Source: Acanthosepion pharaonis (lineage: Eukaryota; Mollusca; Cephalopoda; Sepiida; Sepiidae). From it: DNA of 64,000 nucleotides. The position numbers and the translations under genes were made by a program. The DNA lies in contig CAHIKZ030000026.1 in the NCBI GenBank assembly GCA_903632075.3, forward strand, positions 270,001 through 334,000, given 5' to 3'. The notes below the pieces were generated by a model. The model saw only the letters and a list, made by a program, of their open reading frames with translations. It ran no database searches and was not told the origin of the DNA. Below, piece after piece: positions 20,841-32,100 of the stretch (positions are counted from its first letter, which is position 1; each line of letters begins with the position of its first letter).

Positions 20841-20905
<65 letters not shown>

Positions 20906-20910
20906 CAGTC

Positions 20911-20972
<62 letters not shown>
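20798..20972. repeat. (TA)n and (CT)n compound microsatellite
   Basis: TA runs at 20800-20834, 20862-20901 and 20912-20970 separated by TCAGTCCTC/(CT)n and ATATCAGTCGTC interruptions. The IYIYIY ORFs here are artefacts. Confidence 0.97.
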
Positions 20973-21084
20973 CCAAGAGGATAGAATCAAGGTAGAACTC
21001 AATGTTCAGGACAGAGTAAGAATATAATATAAAAGGCTCAAACAGTAATATTCCATGGCTATAATTTATTACATTGTAATCGTA

Positions 21085-21385
21085 ATCACGAATCCAATTC
21101 AAAAATTTGTAGGTCTGATAAATTGCCCTCAGATTGGTTGGAAAAGATTCCAGTAGATTCATTGAAGCGATTCCCGAAAACCCATGCCTCAAAGAAATAC
21201 AAAAAAATGTTCTCACGAGTGCATCCTACGCCTGACGAAGGGCCTTATCTATGTAAAATATGTCTTTTTTTGTTTGTTTTTCTTTAATTGGTCAGTGAAA
21301 AATGTCATGATGCCTTTTCTAACCTTAGGTCTCTGAGCGGGACCCGGAATGAAATGCGTACACACCAGAAATCAAAGAAAGAAAA

Positions 21386-21434
<49 letters not shown>
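21085..21434 (+). mobile_element. Dong-like LINE copy a (C-terminus, tail, TAA array)
   Basis: End of endonuclease ORF (PCLKEIQKNVLTS-like), 3'UTR (TTAGGTCTCTGAGCGGGACC) and a (TAA)n tail at 21387-21434. First of a head-to-tail series. Confidence 0.8.
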
Positions 21435-22040
21435 TCCGCAGTGGAAAATCTGCAACTTTTACAAGAAGAAAACTCCAAGAAATTGGTATGAACATCACCC
21501 AGACTCTGTTACAGCGATAGGACCTCTAACAATTGGTACTTTACTAATTCTACACGGACAGAACAATCAAAGCTAATCGCTCAGACATCGTGATCAAAAA
21601 TTGCAAGAACAGAATGTACTTTCTTATTAACATGACAGATCCTGCAGACTGTAATGTGTCTATGAAAATCATCAAAAAATATGAAAATGTAATGATTTTG
21701 AAATGGAAAGCTAAAACAAAATGTGGCATATGAGGACTTCAATAATTCTAGTTGTGGCTGGGGCCTTCGGTTTGATTGGAAAAGATTCAGATAACCTCAG
21801 TGACGGGATCCCATGCCTTAAAGAAACGCAAATTAAAGTTCACACCTTATGAAGGGCTTTTTTTTTCTATGAACGACGTGGGTGATCTTAGGTTGTTTAT
21901 TTTTACTTATTTATTTTGTTTTACAAAAATGCTCAGTGGAAAATGTCATGATGCCATGTTTGACCTTAGGTTTCTGTTTGGGACCTGTTAGGAAATGAGT
22001 ATACAACGAAAATAATAATAATAATAATAATAATAATAAT
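21435..22040 (+). mobile_element. Dong-like LINE copy b
   Basis: Starts immediately at the end of copy a's TAA array (CCGCAGTGGAAAATCTGCAA), covers the restriction-like endonuclease region (W-Y-E-H-H-P-D-S-V, then SDIVIKNCKNRMYFLI), the C-terminus and 3'UTR, and ends in a new TAA array (22011-22040). Several stops. Confidence 0.8.
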
Positions 22041-22224
22041 CATAATAATCATAAAAAGAAATACAAAAAATTGTTCTCACGAGTACAGCCCACACCTTAC
22101 TATGTAAAATATGCGTGATTTTTTTTTTCAAAATTGCTCAGTGAAAAATTGTCATGATGCCATTTCTGACCTTAGGTTTCTTGTCGAAACCCGGAAAAAA
22201 TGAGTACACACCAGAAATCAAAAG

Positions 22225-22265
<41 letters not shown>
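22041..22265 (+). mobile_element. Dong-like LINE copy c (tail only)
   Basis: Begins within copy b's TAA/CAT array with AAGAAATACAAAAAATTG, is a very short 3' end (about 180 bp), and terminates in a (TAA)n array at 22228-22265. Confidence 0.8.
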
Positions 22266-22267
<2 letters not shown>

Positions 22268-22339
22268 CAAAAGGATTGACGTAACAATTTATTATTTTGT
22301 AACACATAGAGAGGAGAGCGATTAAAAAAATGTGTTTAA

Positions 22340-22712
22340 CAATGTTTAACACTGTTTAACTATATTTCGACATTATGTCTCTTCTTCACGATATATGTAA
22401 AAATTACATACAAGTATTGTATATTGTAACTGTTATATACCGTACCTATGGGTATATCGCAATCCTCATAAATACGTTGGACACTATTGAAAGTGGTGGT
22501 AATATGGTGTCTAAGTAGTCCACCAATAGCAGTGGTTTACCTACTTCACGCCGCTGGCGAGTATTGTATTTTGTTGATGTTATAAAGACTAACATTTCAT
22601 TTTCAACCTCCGTTTTCGTTATTCCTCATCCAGTAACCATTTCTAGGTTACAACAGTAACATAACTTGAAGAAGACAGACGTACTGTTGAAATATTGTTA
22701 AGTAGTTTGTTT
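22340..22712. mobile_element. Inverted-repeat element near LINE nest
   Basis: The left end (GTTTAACTATATTTCGACAT ... CTTCTTCA, about 22365-22402) is the imperfect inverse of the right end (TGAAGAAGACAGACG ... GTTGAAATATTGTTAA, about 22673-22706). Such 'GAAGAAG ... TGAAA' ends also occur in other repeats here. No ORF of note, so non-autonomous. Confidence 0.5.
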
Positions 22713-22762
22713 TTTTTTTAATTTATTTTCTTTTTTTAAATTGTGAACTTCTCTAAGTGTTG

Positions 22763-22765
<3 letters not shown>

Positions 22766-22809
<44 letters not shown>

Positions 22810-24232
22810 TAAGAAAAGAGTACTACAGGCGTGTACGTCTGGTACTAAATACTGAGCTAAACTCAAAAAACAGGATATCAGCCATAAACACATTGGCTGT
22901 CCCTGTGGTGCAATACAGCTTTAATGTCCTTAACTGGACCATAGCTGAAATTAAGCGAATGGATGCCAAAACGAGAAAGCTACTCACTTGCTATCGCATG
23001 CATCATCCCAAAGCTGATGTCGATCGTCTGTATGTGTCCAGATCCGAAGGAGGCAGAGGATTACTTCAACTAGAACTGTCCTACAAAACTACAACAATTG
23101 GCCTCCAAAGATATTTGGAAACTACAGAAGACTGGATGGTGGTATGCGTCAAGGAACATGAAAGTAGTAAGCGTCTCTACTCCGTAATGAAAGAAGCCAG
23201 CAAATTCAAAATGGAGTTTCAAATGGGCGTAGAGATGCAACTACAGCACAATACACCGGCTGAAACTGCAAATACTTAAAAAAGACAGCAAAGACGAATG
23301 CAACCGACCAGTTACAGAAGCGATGGCAAGATAAACCGCTTCATGGCCAATACTCTGCCCGTACCAAACAAGCTGACGTAGACAAAACCCGTACCCATCA
23401 GTGGCTATGTAGTGCAGGGTTGAAAGCGGAAACTGAAGGTTTTATCCTTGCTGCGCAGGACCAATGCTTGCTAACTAGGAATTATCAAGCACATATACTA
23501 AAATATTGTGTCAGCCCAAAATGCAGATTCTGTGATAAATATCCAGAAACGATTGATCATCTTGTATCAGGTTGTACGGTGTTGGCACCCACTGAATATA
23601 ACCCGACATGACAGAGTGGGCCAATATCTGCACTGGAAAATCTGCAACTTCTACGGGAAGAAAACAGAAAGAAACTGGTATGAACACCACCCAGACCCGG
23701 TTACGGAGATAGGACCTGTTACAATTCTATGGGACTACACAATACACACTGACAGAACAATCAAGGCCAACCGGCCAAATATTGTTATTAAAGACCACAA
23801 ACAAAAACGGTGCCTCCTTATTGATATGGTAGTCCCTGCTGACTGCAATGTATCTTTCAAGATATTCAAAAAGTTGTCAAAGTACAAGGACCTTGAAATA
23901 GAAATCTCGAAAATGTGGCATATTGGAACATCAACAATCCCTGTTGTAGATGGAGCCCTAGGACTGGTTGGAAAAGATTGCAGTAGACTAATTGAAGGGA
24001 TTCCTGGAAGTCCATGCCTCAAGGAGATACAAAAAATTGAACTGACAAGTACAGCCCACACCTTACGAAGGGCTTTAACTATGTAATTTTTTTATTTTTA
24101 TTTTTATTTTTTTTTTTTTGTCAGTGGAAAGTGTCATGACGCCATTTCTAACCTTAGGTCCCTGGGCGGGACCCGGAAAGAAATGTGTAAACGCCAGAAA
24201 TCAAAGAAAATAAAAATAATAATAATAATATA
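22766..24232 (+). mobile_element. R2/R4 (Dong)-like LINE copy d, most complete
   Basis: 5'-truncated non-LTR retrotransposon bounded by (TAA)n on both sides (22767-22807 and 24215-24231). The first reading frame (to 23279) covers the thumb/connection after RT: AINTLAVPVVQYSFN, R-K-L-L-T, MHHPKADVDRLYV, GGRGLLQLE. After a frameshift, 23420-23611 carries the CCHC knuckle C-SPKCRFC-DKYPETIDHLVSGC. A further frameshift leads to 23508-24086 with the restriction-like endonuclease (WYEHHPDPV, RPNIVIKDHKQKRCLLIDM) and the C-terminal IPGSPCLKEIQ...HTLRRALTM. Dong of Bombyx (R4 clade) is known to insert into TAA repeats, which fits this copy. Two frame breaks make it non-autonomous. Confidence 0.88.
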
Positions 24233-24499
24233 CGAAAAACGAATAAAGAAATAAAACTAAAAAATTAGAAAGAAAGGATAATTGTTGAAAAAAAAAAACT
24301 TCTATTTTTGTAACAACAGCAAGTAGTAGAAATCAATAACTTGAGAAAACAATGGACAGGTTGACCAGTCAGCAATTAAACTTTGATTTCCTCTGCGTAA
24401 ACACGAAACTTCCCTGTTTAATTAGAGAGATCGTAACCACAAAAACAGATACAAAAGGATGTACGCACACGCACACAAACACACACACATATATATATA

Positions 24500-25050
24500 T
24501 ATATATATTTTACGGAATTGTGTGTGCGGGCTGGCATGTTGTTTTAAATGCCTAAAAATGTTAGAGTTTTCATTAAGATGTAGTGTCAAGCGTCGTGAAA
24601 GCGAGTTTGTGGTGTGACCAACATAAATATTATTTAATTCGTTGGAGATACACTCTCCCAAAGGGCACTTGAATTTATAAACTATGTTGGTTTTTTGCAA
24701 ATCGCTAACCGGGGGAGAAGAATCATTGCGAAGTATTAAGTTGGATATACTAGATTTAGTGTAGTATATGATTAATTTAATTTTTTTGCTAGGATCTGTA
24801 GTTGATATATTAGAATTTACTAAATTTTTTAGTATGTGTTCATCTTGTTTATAATTAGTATGCATTTTGATTACGATATAGGAGATTAATATATTTGAGA
24901 TCAGTAGAAGCAGTATTATGTACAATTTGCTTATTATTGAGATTTCTAAGAAAGCATCTTATTTGTTCATCAACTATATAGTTTGGAAAGCTATTATTAA
25001 TAAGTGTCTGTTTTATATTCTTTAGTTCACTGTAAAAAATCTGTTTGGTG
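24500..25050 (-). mobile_element. Penelope-like element, GIY-YIG endonuclease fragment
   Basis: Minus frame reads from about 25050: FYSELKNIKQTLINNSFPNY (RT thumb-like), a break, then YKQDEHILKNLVNSNI, KKIKLIIYYT, and the endonuclease region VYKFKCPLGECISNELNN + IYVGHTTNSLSRRLTLHL, which is a GIY-YIG variant with the conserved Cys pair and Arg/His. It is truncated by a CA/TA microsatellite at 24470-24510 and by a TA array at 25050-25104. Penelope-like elements join RT and GIY-YIG domains, and this matches the order. The M at 24925 is not a true start. Confidence 0.85.
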
Positions 25051-25051
25051 G

Positions 25052-25104
<53 letters not shown>
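25050..25104. repeat. (TA)n array
   Basis: About 27 TA units cutting the Penelope-like fragment. Confidence 0.97.
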
Positions 25105-25106
<2 letters not shown>

Positions 25107-25439
25107 CGAAATCTATTAAAGAAATCTGCAGTGGCCGACATACAAGACATGTACGCATGCGTAGTAAATACGTATCGTCTGCAAACAACACAGACAGAAA
25201 AAATTGACGAAGAAATGATATATACGGGCGTCATATTTGGAGAAAGGCTATATTCGAAATCGATGAACACACCATGTAGTGCAATTCCGTATAAATACAA
25301 GAACGAAATTACATTACTCGGGGCCAGTTTTTGCATAAAAAATCTCTTCAATTCACTCAGAGGTTTTTCACATAGAAAAAAAATACAACTTATCTTCGCC
25401 AATAAACAGCTTTACTCTTACGTGTATAAATGTTAATAT

Positions 25440-25930
25440 TATCTGTTTCCTTGCGCTTAAAAATTCCACATTCATTGACCGAACAGCCAGTGATACTATT
25501 GGCTGATATTTATAAAATCATTCATTATAAAAAGAAAAAAAAGTCAGGTAAATAGCTTTCTCCAGTCTAGCTGTTATAGCTCTTTCCAGCATTAATGGAG
25601 GTTTCCTTCCTAACCTTTTATTTGAAGTAGTGTAGAACATCATTCATTGACCGAACAGCCAGTGATACTATAGGCTGATATTTATAAAATCATTCTATTC
25701 TAAAAAAAAGAAGAAAAAAAGTCAGGTAAATAGTTTTCTCCAGTCTAGTAGCTGTTAGCTGTTATAGCTCTTTCCAGCATTATTGGAGGTTTCCTTCCTA
25801 ACCTTTTATTTGAAGTATTTTATGATGTCATTATTTTCTCTTCAAATTACATGCGCTCTCCATTTTAGTTGTTGCTGCTGTTGAATGTCCTCAAGTGATG
25901 TGGTTTCTGTTATCTGGTAGAGTTTTTTCT
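25440..25930 (-). mobile_element. LINE ORF2 C-terminal fragment, duplicated
   Basis: Two tandem, nearly identical pieces (25460-25632 and 25641-25818: CATTCATTGACC... TTTCCTTCCTAACC), the second continuing to the ITNKELYQITETT-type codons near 25900. Same family as 4.24, 6.65 and 43.4 kb. Confidence 0.6.
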
Positions 25931-25949
25931 ATCATTTTTACAGTGATGT

Positions 25950-26135
25950 TCACCCTGTACTAGGACCAGTAGCCAATCGTGGTAGAGGGTTACTGAGTAA
26001 AAGGCACAGTTAATGCGGATATATGGGGAAGATAACGGGTAACCCCAGAATTGAACAGGTTAAGACTGTAGTGAGAAGGAAAACATCCTCTTGGGAGTCA
26101 GTTCCACAGAGCAATGAGTTGCGGGAAGAAAATGC
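25950..26135 (+). repeat. Dispersed repeat B (copy 1)
   Basis: Contains GATAACGG-type block, GAACAGGTTAAGACTGTAGT and ACATCCTCTTGGGAGTCAGT, shared with 59.08-59.21 and 62.04-62.22 kb. The other copies sit inside L2-type LINE 3' regions. Class unknown, perhaps a SINE. Confidence 0.5.
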
Positions 26136-26489
26136 TGGAGTAGAACTTCTCACCAATGGAATACGGAGGGAATGCGGGTGGTCCGGTACAATATGCGTCG
26201 CAAGACGATTCCTAGCCGTAATGTTTAGAACTTGCGAAACCATGGAATATAGTTCGCCCGAGCACTTTCCATTAATATAGCGATAGTGAACTTAATACAT
26301 AATAGTGCATAATAGTGGCTTAATACATTCCGTCTGTGAGTGAGGAGTTGGAGGGTGTCAAATAATTTGTTTCTCACAAGGATGCGGACACGCTTTTGAA
26401 CTCTATAGAGACTGGAAAATGAGGACAGCAACTCCTGTTCAAAAATGACATCAGTACTCCATTTTCGGCCCGATCTGGCACTTATAGAG

Positions 26490-26795
26490 GTGAGTTTGGT
26501 ACGTTTCGGCCTAGCCCATTTGGCGTCGGTGATTCGGCGTCAGAAAAATAATTGGACTATTCGACAAAGCCGTTTAGGCGTAGGACTGTTTTAACAGGAG
26601 ACACCCCTCACCACCACCAAAAAAAAAATAAATAAATAAATAAATAAAAGCATTGAAAACACTCAAATTTTAATATGACTTTTTATTCATTTAGGGAATT
26701 AAGGATTCTATTCAAACATTCATGGAAAAATGTAATTTAAAAATTTAAAATAAAAATATTATATTTCAAAAATTAAACAAAAACTTAGTAATGAC
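26490..26795 (+). mobile_element. MULE-related terminus (copy 1)
   Basis: GTTTGGTACGTTTCGGCCTA, GCCCATTTGGCGTCGGTGAT and then AAAGCATTGAAAACACT and GACTTTTTATTCATTTA match, in order, the complement of the right end of the element at 51424-52914. The matching second terminus was not found downstream, so this copy appears truncated or fused to the minisatellite. Confidence 0.7.
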
Positions 26796-29145
26796 CAAAT
26801 ATCTGAAGAAAAGGGTACTATGACCAAATATCTGAAGAAAAGATTAATATGACCAAATATCTGAAAAAAGATTAATATGACCAAATATCTGAAAAAAGAT
26901 TAATATGACCAAATATCTGAAGAAAAGAGTAATATGACCAAATATCTGAAGAAAAGGGTACTATGACCAAATATCTGAAGAAAAGATTAATATGACCAAA
27001 TATCTGATGAAAACATTAATATGACAAAATATCTGAAGTAAATGACCAAATATCTAATATGACCAAATATCTGTACGATGACCAAAAGAAAAAAGTGTAC
27101 TATGACCAAATATCTGAAGAAAAGAGTTATATGACCAAATATCTACCAAATATCTGAAGAAAAATGGTAGAAAAATATCTGAAGTAAAAAGATTAATATG
27201 AACAAATATCTGAAGAAAAGGGTAATATGACCAAATATCTGAAGAAAATGGTACAATGACCAAAATATCTGAATCTGAAGAAAATGGTACGATGACCAAA
27301 TATCTGAAAGAAAAGGGTATTATGACCAAATATCTGAAGAAAAGATTACTATGACAAATATCAAATATCTGAATAAAAATGGTATGATGACCAAATATCA
27401 ATGACCAAATATCTGAAGAAAAGATGATCAAATATGATATCTGAAGAAAAATATCTGAATGAAAAATCTGAATAAAATGATGACCAAATATCTGAAGAAA
27501 AGGGTAATATGACCAAATTACTATGACCAAATATCTGAAAAAGATTAATATGAACAAATATCTGATGAAAAAGATTAATATGACCAAATATCTGAAAAAA
27601 GAGTAATATGACCAAATATCTGAATAAAATGGTACAATGACCAAATATCTACGATGACCAAATATCTGAAGAAAATGGTACGATGACCAAATATCTGAAG
27701 AAAAGGGTACTGTGACCAAATATCTGAAGAAAATGGTACGATGACCAAATATCTGAAGAAAAAGAGTATATGACCAAATATCTGAAGAAAAGGGTACTAT
27801 GACCAAATATCTGAAGAAAAATGGTACAAAATGTGAAAACAAATATCAAAATATCTAAAAGTAATATAAATATTGAATAAAAATATGAACAAATATCTGA
27901 AGAAAAAGTAATATGACCAAATATCTGAAGAAAATATATGAAGAAAATGGTACAATGACCAAATATCTGAAGAAAAAGTAAATGACCAAATATCTGAATA
28001 AAAAATGTACGATGACCAAATATCTGAAGAAAAACTATTACTAATATCTGCAGAAAATGAACCTGATGAAAAATATCTGACCAAATATCTGAAAAAAGAA
28101 AATGACCAAATATCTGAATAAAATGGTACGATGACGAAATATCTGAAGAAAAGGGTACTATGACCAAATATCTGAAGAAAAAGTTATTAATATGACAAAA
28201 TATCTAAAGAAAAATATCTGAAGTAAATATGACAAAATAATATGACCAAATATCTGAAAAATGGTACGATGACCAAATATCTGAAGAAAATATGACCATA
28301 TATCTAATATGACCAAATATCTGAAGAAAAGGGTACTGTGAAGACCAAATAAAAGAAAAGATTACTATGACCAAATATCTGACCAAAAGAAAAATGGTAC
28401 GATGATCAAATATCTGAAGAAAATAGTAATATGACCAAATATCTGAAGAAAAGGGTACGATGATCAAATATCTGAAGAAAATGGTACAATGTCCAAATAT
28501 CTGTAGAAAAGATTATGACCAAATATCTAAAGAAAAGAGTAATATGACCAAATATCTGAATAAAATGGTACGATGACCAAATATCTGAAGAAAAGAGTAA
28601 TATGACCAAATATCTGAAGAAAAGGGTACTATGACCAAATATCTGAAGAAAAGAGTTATATGACCAAATATCTGAAGATACGGGTACTATTACCAAATAT
28701 CTGAAGAAAATGGTACAATGTCCAAATATCTGAAGTAAAGATTAATATGAACAAATATCTGAAGAAAAGAGTAATATGACCAAATATCTGAAGAAAATGG
28801 TACAATGACCAAATATCTGAAGAAAGGGGTACTATGACCAAATATCTGAAGAAAATGGTACGATGACCAAATATCTGAAGAAAAGGGTACTGTGACCAAA
28901 TATCTGAAAAAAAGGGTACTATCACTGATAAAAAAGATTAATATGACCAAATATCTAAAGAAAAGAGTAATATGACCAAATATCTGAAAAAAAAGAGTAA
29001 TATGACCAAATATCTAGAGAAAAGAGTACAATGACCAAATATCTGAAGAAAAGGGTACTATGACCAAATATCTGAAGAAAATGGGTACTATAAACCAAAT
29101 ATCTGAAGAAAAGGGTACTATCACTAAATATCTGAAGAAACAAGT
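26795..29145. repeat. 2.35-kb minisatellite (ATGACCAAATATCTGAAGAA units)
   Basis: Roughly 80-90 imperfect units of 25-29 bp, consensus ATGACCAAATATCTGAAGAA + AAGGGTACT or AAGAGTAAT. The minus strand yields many overlapping Phe/Ile/Ser-rich ORFs up to 262 codons (for example 27054-27842) because the unit is close to 27 bp and lacks stops in one frame; these are not genes. Starts immediately inside the MULE-related terminus. Confidence 0.95.
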
Positions 29146-29390
29146 TGATGAGTGTTACTTAAGAAGTCACACTTATAATGCTGGAATACATGGTGGACTA
29201 CCAAAGGTAGCATCAGGGGTGCAACAAAGTTTAGCAGGACACTGTAATCATGTCGCAAAGATGAAAAATTATAACAAGAAGAGTTTTATGTCTGTTGTCT
29301 CTATCTAGGATAAAACGGAAGTAGACGACAAAGTTCAAGAACTGCTGACTTCGACAGTCAAAAGAACAAAATACTTCGCGATTAAAACTA
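29146..29390. other. Unassigned stretch after minisatellite
   Basis: Continues the plus reading frame of the last minisatellite units (K-Q-V-D-E-C-Y-L-R-S-H-T-Y-N-A-G) to a stop at 29308. No recognised domain. Could be remnant of the mobile element that hosts the minisatellite. Confidence 0.35.
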
Positions 29391-29394
29391 CGTA

Positions 29395-29690
29395 GTCCTA
29401 GGTATGACGATAAACTAAATCCGGCAGCAAGGCCCCAGATCAAGAGATTGGAGGTTGCAAGGAGCGTGGAACCACTTCTTGATTGCTGTTGTTCCAAGGT
29501 CAGCCCTAACCCGGGACGGCAGCACCTTTTAGTGAACCCATGCAAGACACTATGAAAGTGTAAAAAATATATATTTATATCAAAATGTCCCAAAATATAT
29601 TTTATCTGTAGTTGAAAGCATAGCATTGGGCATGAAATAACGAATAAAGGTTGATATGGCGCTAAACAAAATCAGCCAAACAACCAAAAT
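29395..29690 (+). mobile_element. VNTR-family SINE-like element without VNTR expansion
   Basis: Head GACGATAAACTAAATCCGGC to CACTATGAAAGTGT, then a short non-repetitive middle, then the tail GGTTGATATGGCGCTAAACA. Demonstrates the basic ~290-bp architecture of the element whose middle is expanded at 5.2-6.0 kb. Confidence 0.75.
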
Positions 29691-29779
29691 GAAAGAACTC
29701 TTGCATGATATTAATCCATATTATAATATTCTACAATTTCTTTGGGGTGGAGTAAATAAGACAAGGCCGGTCATACAAA

Positions 29780-30660
29780 TAAATGAGACAAGACACCTTA
29801 AATAAAGAAATGAGTCAGCAATAGTCCGTTGGAGTCAGGCAGTCCGTTGTCTGGCTCGCTACTGTTAAGATCTCTGTCTTCGGGCAGAGTACGACTCAGT
29901 CGGGGCTCTGCCACGGACGGAGATTCGGCTGAGAAAAATAGACAATGTAAAGTGTACGATGCGGCGATTGCGGGGTCTGGGTAAATTTTGACTATTTGCC
30001 TCAGTGTACGCGTTCGAGTTTCCCCACGCTAAACCCGACTTTATTTTACATCTCGTCTCAGTGGTGACATTGGGTAAATATCAGTCCGTTGGAGTCAGTC
30101 GTAAAAATTTTAATGACGGCACGGCGAGTAACCTAAGCTAGACATAAAATTATAACCACTTGGAACGAGTTATAACAATGGCGAAGAGGGATCGAAACTA
30201 ATACGGGGTAGAAAAAAAGTACTTTTTTTTTTTTTGCTTCGGCGCACATGATAGCAATGTCGAAGAGAAATTAGGACTGTTAGACATTTCCATGACGGTC
30301 GTCCTTGAGTATTGAATCTAGGGGTTGGCAGTGAATATTTCGGAGACAGTAGGAAAACGTAGTGAAGGTTCGCAGTGGATATCACAGCAGAGTATAGTTC
30401 ATCCTTCTCCTGGTCGCCTTTGGTCCTTCTGGTAGACGAAACAAGATGGCCGCCTTTATACACGATGAATATAGTGTTGTGCGGCTTCTAATTGGTCAAC
30501 CTACCATTGGTCGACTATAAAGGGAAATAAGTCATTCTGACTCGCTCACTAGTTATAAGCATATATACCCAAAAAACCGTAACAAGGACCGCGTTGGGTT
30601 TTATTTTCTTGCTGTGTTTAAAAAAAGAAAAAAAAAGAAAGAGTTAAAAAAGCAGATATT
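29780..30660 (+). mobile_element. Putative LTR/leader of Gypsy-like element
   Basis: Precedes the gag remnant. Contains a TATA-like CTATAAAGG (30518-30526), direct repeats GTCCGTTGGAGTCAG (29824 and 30083) and TGGTGACATTGG (30060), which resembles the primer-binding region that follows a Gypsy-type 5' LTR. The LTR borders cannot be fixed without its 3' partner, which is absent from the window. Confidence 0.4.
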
Positions 30661-30668
30661 CTTCAAAT

Positions 30669-31004
30669 ATGGATGAAATATTAGCCGAAATGATAAAAAT
30701 ACAGCAAGAGCAACAACAGCAGTTGTTGGAATTACGAAAACAACAACAATATTTAATTGAAACAATACGGAAGAAAACAGACATTTTCCACTAGTTCTTT
30801 CACTCCCAAAGGGGTGGCAAATGCCATATATGAATTTACATACAATTCAGATGATGGAATTACCTTTTCTGATTATTTTAGAAGATACGAGAAAATCTTC
30901 ACAGAAGAATACAACGACTGGGGAAACGAGAAAAAAAAACAAGACTTTTGTTGAGTAAGTTAGCACCGGCAGAAGAGAATTACTGCAATTTTGTCCTACC
31001 GAAG

Positions 31005-31040
<36 letters not shown>

Positions 31041-31775
31041 AGGAGAAATTTATTTTAAAGATACAGTAAATATTCTGACTAAAATTTTTAGTGAGAAAAA
31101 TTCGTTATTCAATACTTTTTGGAAGTGTATGAATCTGACGAAAAAACAAGACGAAGATTTTGACACATATGCTGGAATCGTTAACAAGGTGCGTGAAATA
31201 TTCAAATTAAATGAACTGACTCCGGATATGTTTAAATGATTAATTATTGTTCAAGGGTTAATGGCGACAAAAAAAAAACCCCCAAAAACGCAGAAATACG
31301 TGCGAGAATTCTAACAAAACTTAAACACAATAAATAAATACAAGAAACATTGGACAAATTTCAGAGAATCCTAAATCTGAGACGTGATACGGAAGAAATT
31401 GAAGAATAGAATGCGCATACATACACGCTAAAGAAAAATATGGAAAAAAAAAACTTATTCCACGTTTCAGATATGAAAGTTTTCATCTTGGAGACTAATG
31501 TTCATTTAAGAATCCGAAATGCTATGAGTGTGAAAAAATCGGACATAAATAGTCACATTGTAAAATTAAATCAAAAGAAAAGTTCTCAGAAAAAAAATCG
31601 GGCACAGCGTTGCGATAGAAAATAATTATAGAAGACTAAAGAAAATTTGTGTAAAAATGCAACTAAACAACAATAGTGATGTCACAATTATAACCAAAGC
31701 TACATGAAAATGCAAACGGAAAACCTATATTAAAAAGAACTTCGAAAATCGCACGTGGCGTGTCGGATGAGAAAT
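30669..31775 (+). pseudogene. Decayed Gypsy-type gag and protease start
   Basis: Starts MDEILAEMIKIQQEQQQQLL (coiled-coil, Gln-rich), then capsid-like GITFSDYFRRYEKIF, LLSKLAPAEENYCNF and DEDFDTYAGIVNKVREIF. A zinc knuckle near 31520-31562 reads C-Y-E-C-E-K-I-G-H-K-stop-S-H-C, i.e. CCHC with a stop inside. Downstream about 31654-31690 encodes an aspartic-protease-like MQLNNNSDVTIIT in which the catalytic D-T/S-G is lost. A 37-A homopolymer interrupts the capsid region (31003-31040). The element ends at the GATA array. Confidence 0.8.
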
Positions 31776-31782
31776 TGGTGAA

Positions 31783-31784
31783 AT

Positions 31785-31822
<38 letters not shown>
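31783..31822. repeat. (GATA)n microsatellite
   Basis: About ten GATA units terminating the Gypsy remnant, with further GACA/GATA units to 31858. Confidence 0.95.
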
Positions 31823-31854
31823 GAATAGACTTAGATAATGAACATAGACAGACA

Positions 31855-32035
31855 GATAGTTTTAAACTATGTTATATTTATGGGTTAAAAGTTCTCAATA
31901 TTTTGGATTGAGCTTGTTCATGCCATTATAAATGTTTTGCTTTGTTCATAATATATAACGGTCACAAAATTGTGTTCAAGCAGGAAACAGCCTGTCGCCA
32001 CTCGTTATTGACGTCAATATCCACAATTCATATGT
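31855..32035. repeat. Degenerate relative of the hairpin repeat
   Basis: AAACTATGTTATATTTATGG and CAGGAAACAGCCTGTCGCC match the flank and arm of the TA-flanked hairpin family, though only one arm is present. Confidence 0.45.
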
Positions 32036-32057
32036 GTGTGTGCGTATTTATTTTCCC

Positions 32058-32058
<1 letters not shown>

Positions 32059-32098
<40 letters not shown>
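32059..32098. repeat. (CT)n microsatellite
   Basis: About 20 CT units. Confidence 0.95.

Positions 32099-32099
<1 letters not shown>

Positions 32100-32100
<1 letters not shown>

Noticed and set aside
20697..21027. IYIYIY ORFs over TA arrays
   Set aside because: TA dinucleotides read as Ile-Tyr. The same applies near 24.4, 25.0, 40.0, 41.5, 42.0 and 58.7 kb.
22743..23279. Asn-rich host protein starting in the TAA run
   Set aside because: The Asn run is the AAT array. The downstream sequence is LINE RT thumb, so the M is not a real start.
24352..24555. ORF with HTHTNTHTY as a secreted peptide gene
   Set aside because: The repeat is a CA microsatellite and the region overlaps the antisense Penelope-like ORF.
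27054..28950. Overlapping minus-strand ORFs up to 262 codons with repeated 'FLQIFGHSTLFFRYLV'-like protein
   Set aside because: Produced by the ~27-bp minisatellite; the frame slips between units and no domain, start context or splice signal is present.
26795..29145. CRISPR-like regular array
   Set aside because: Units are contiguous and variable without unique spacers of constant length, no cas genes are present, and the genome is eukaryotic.
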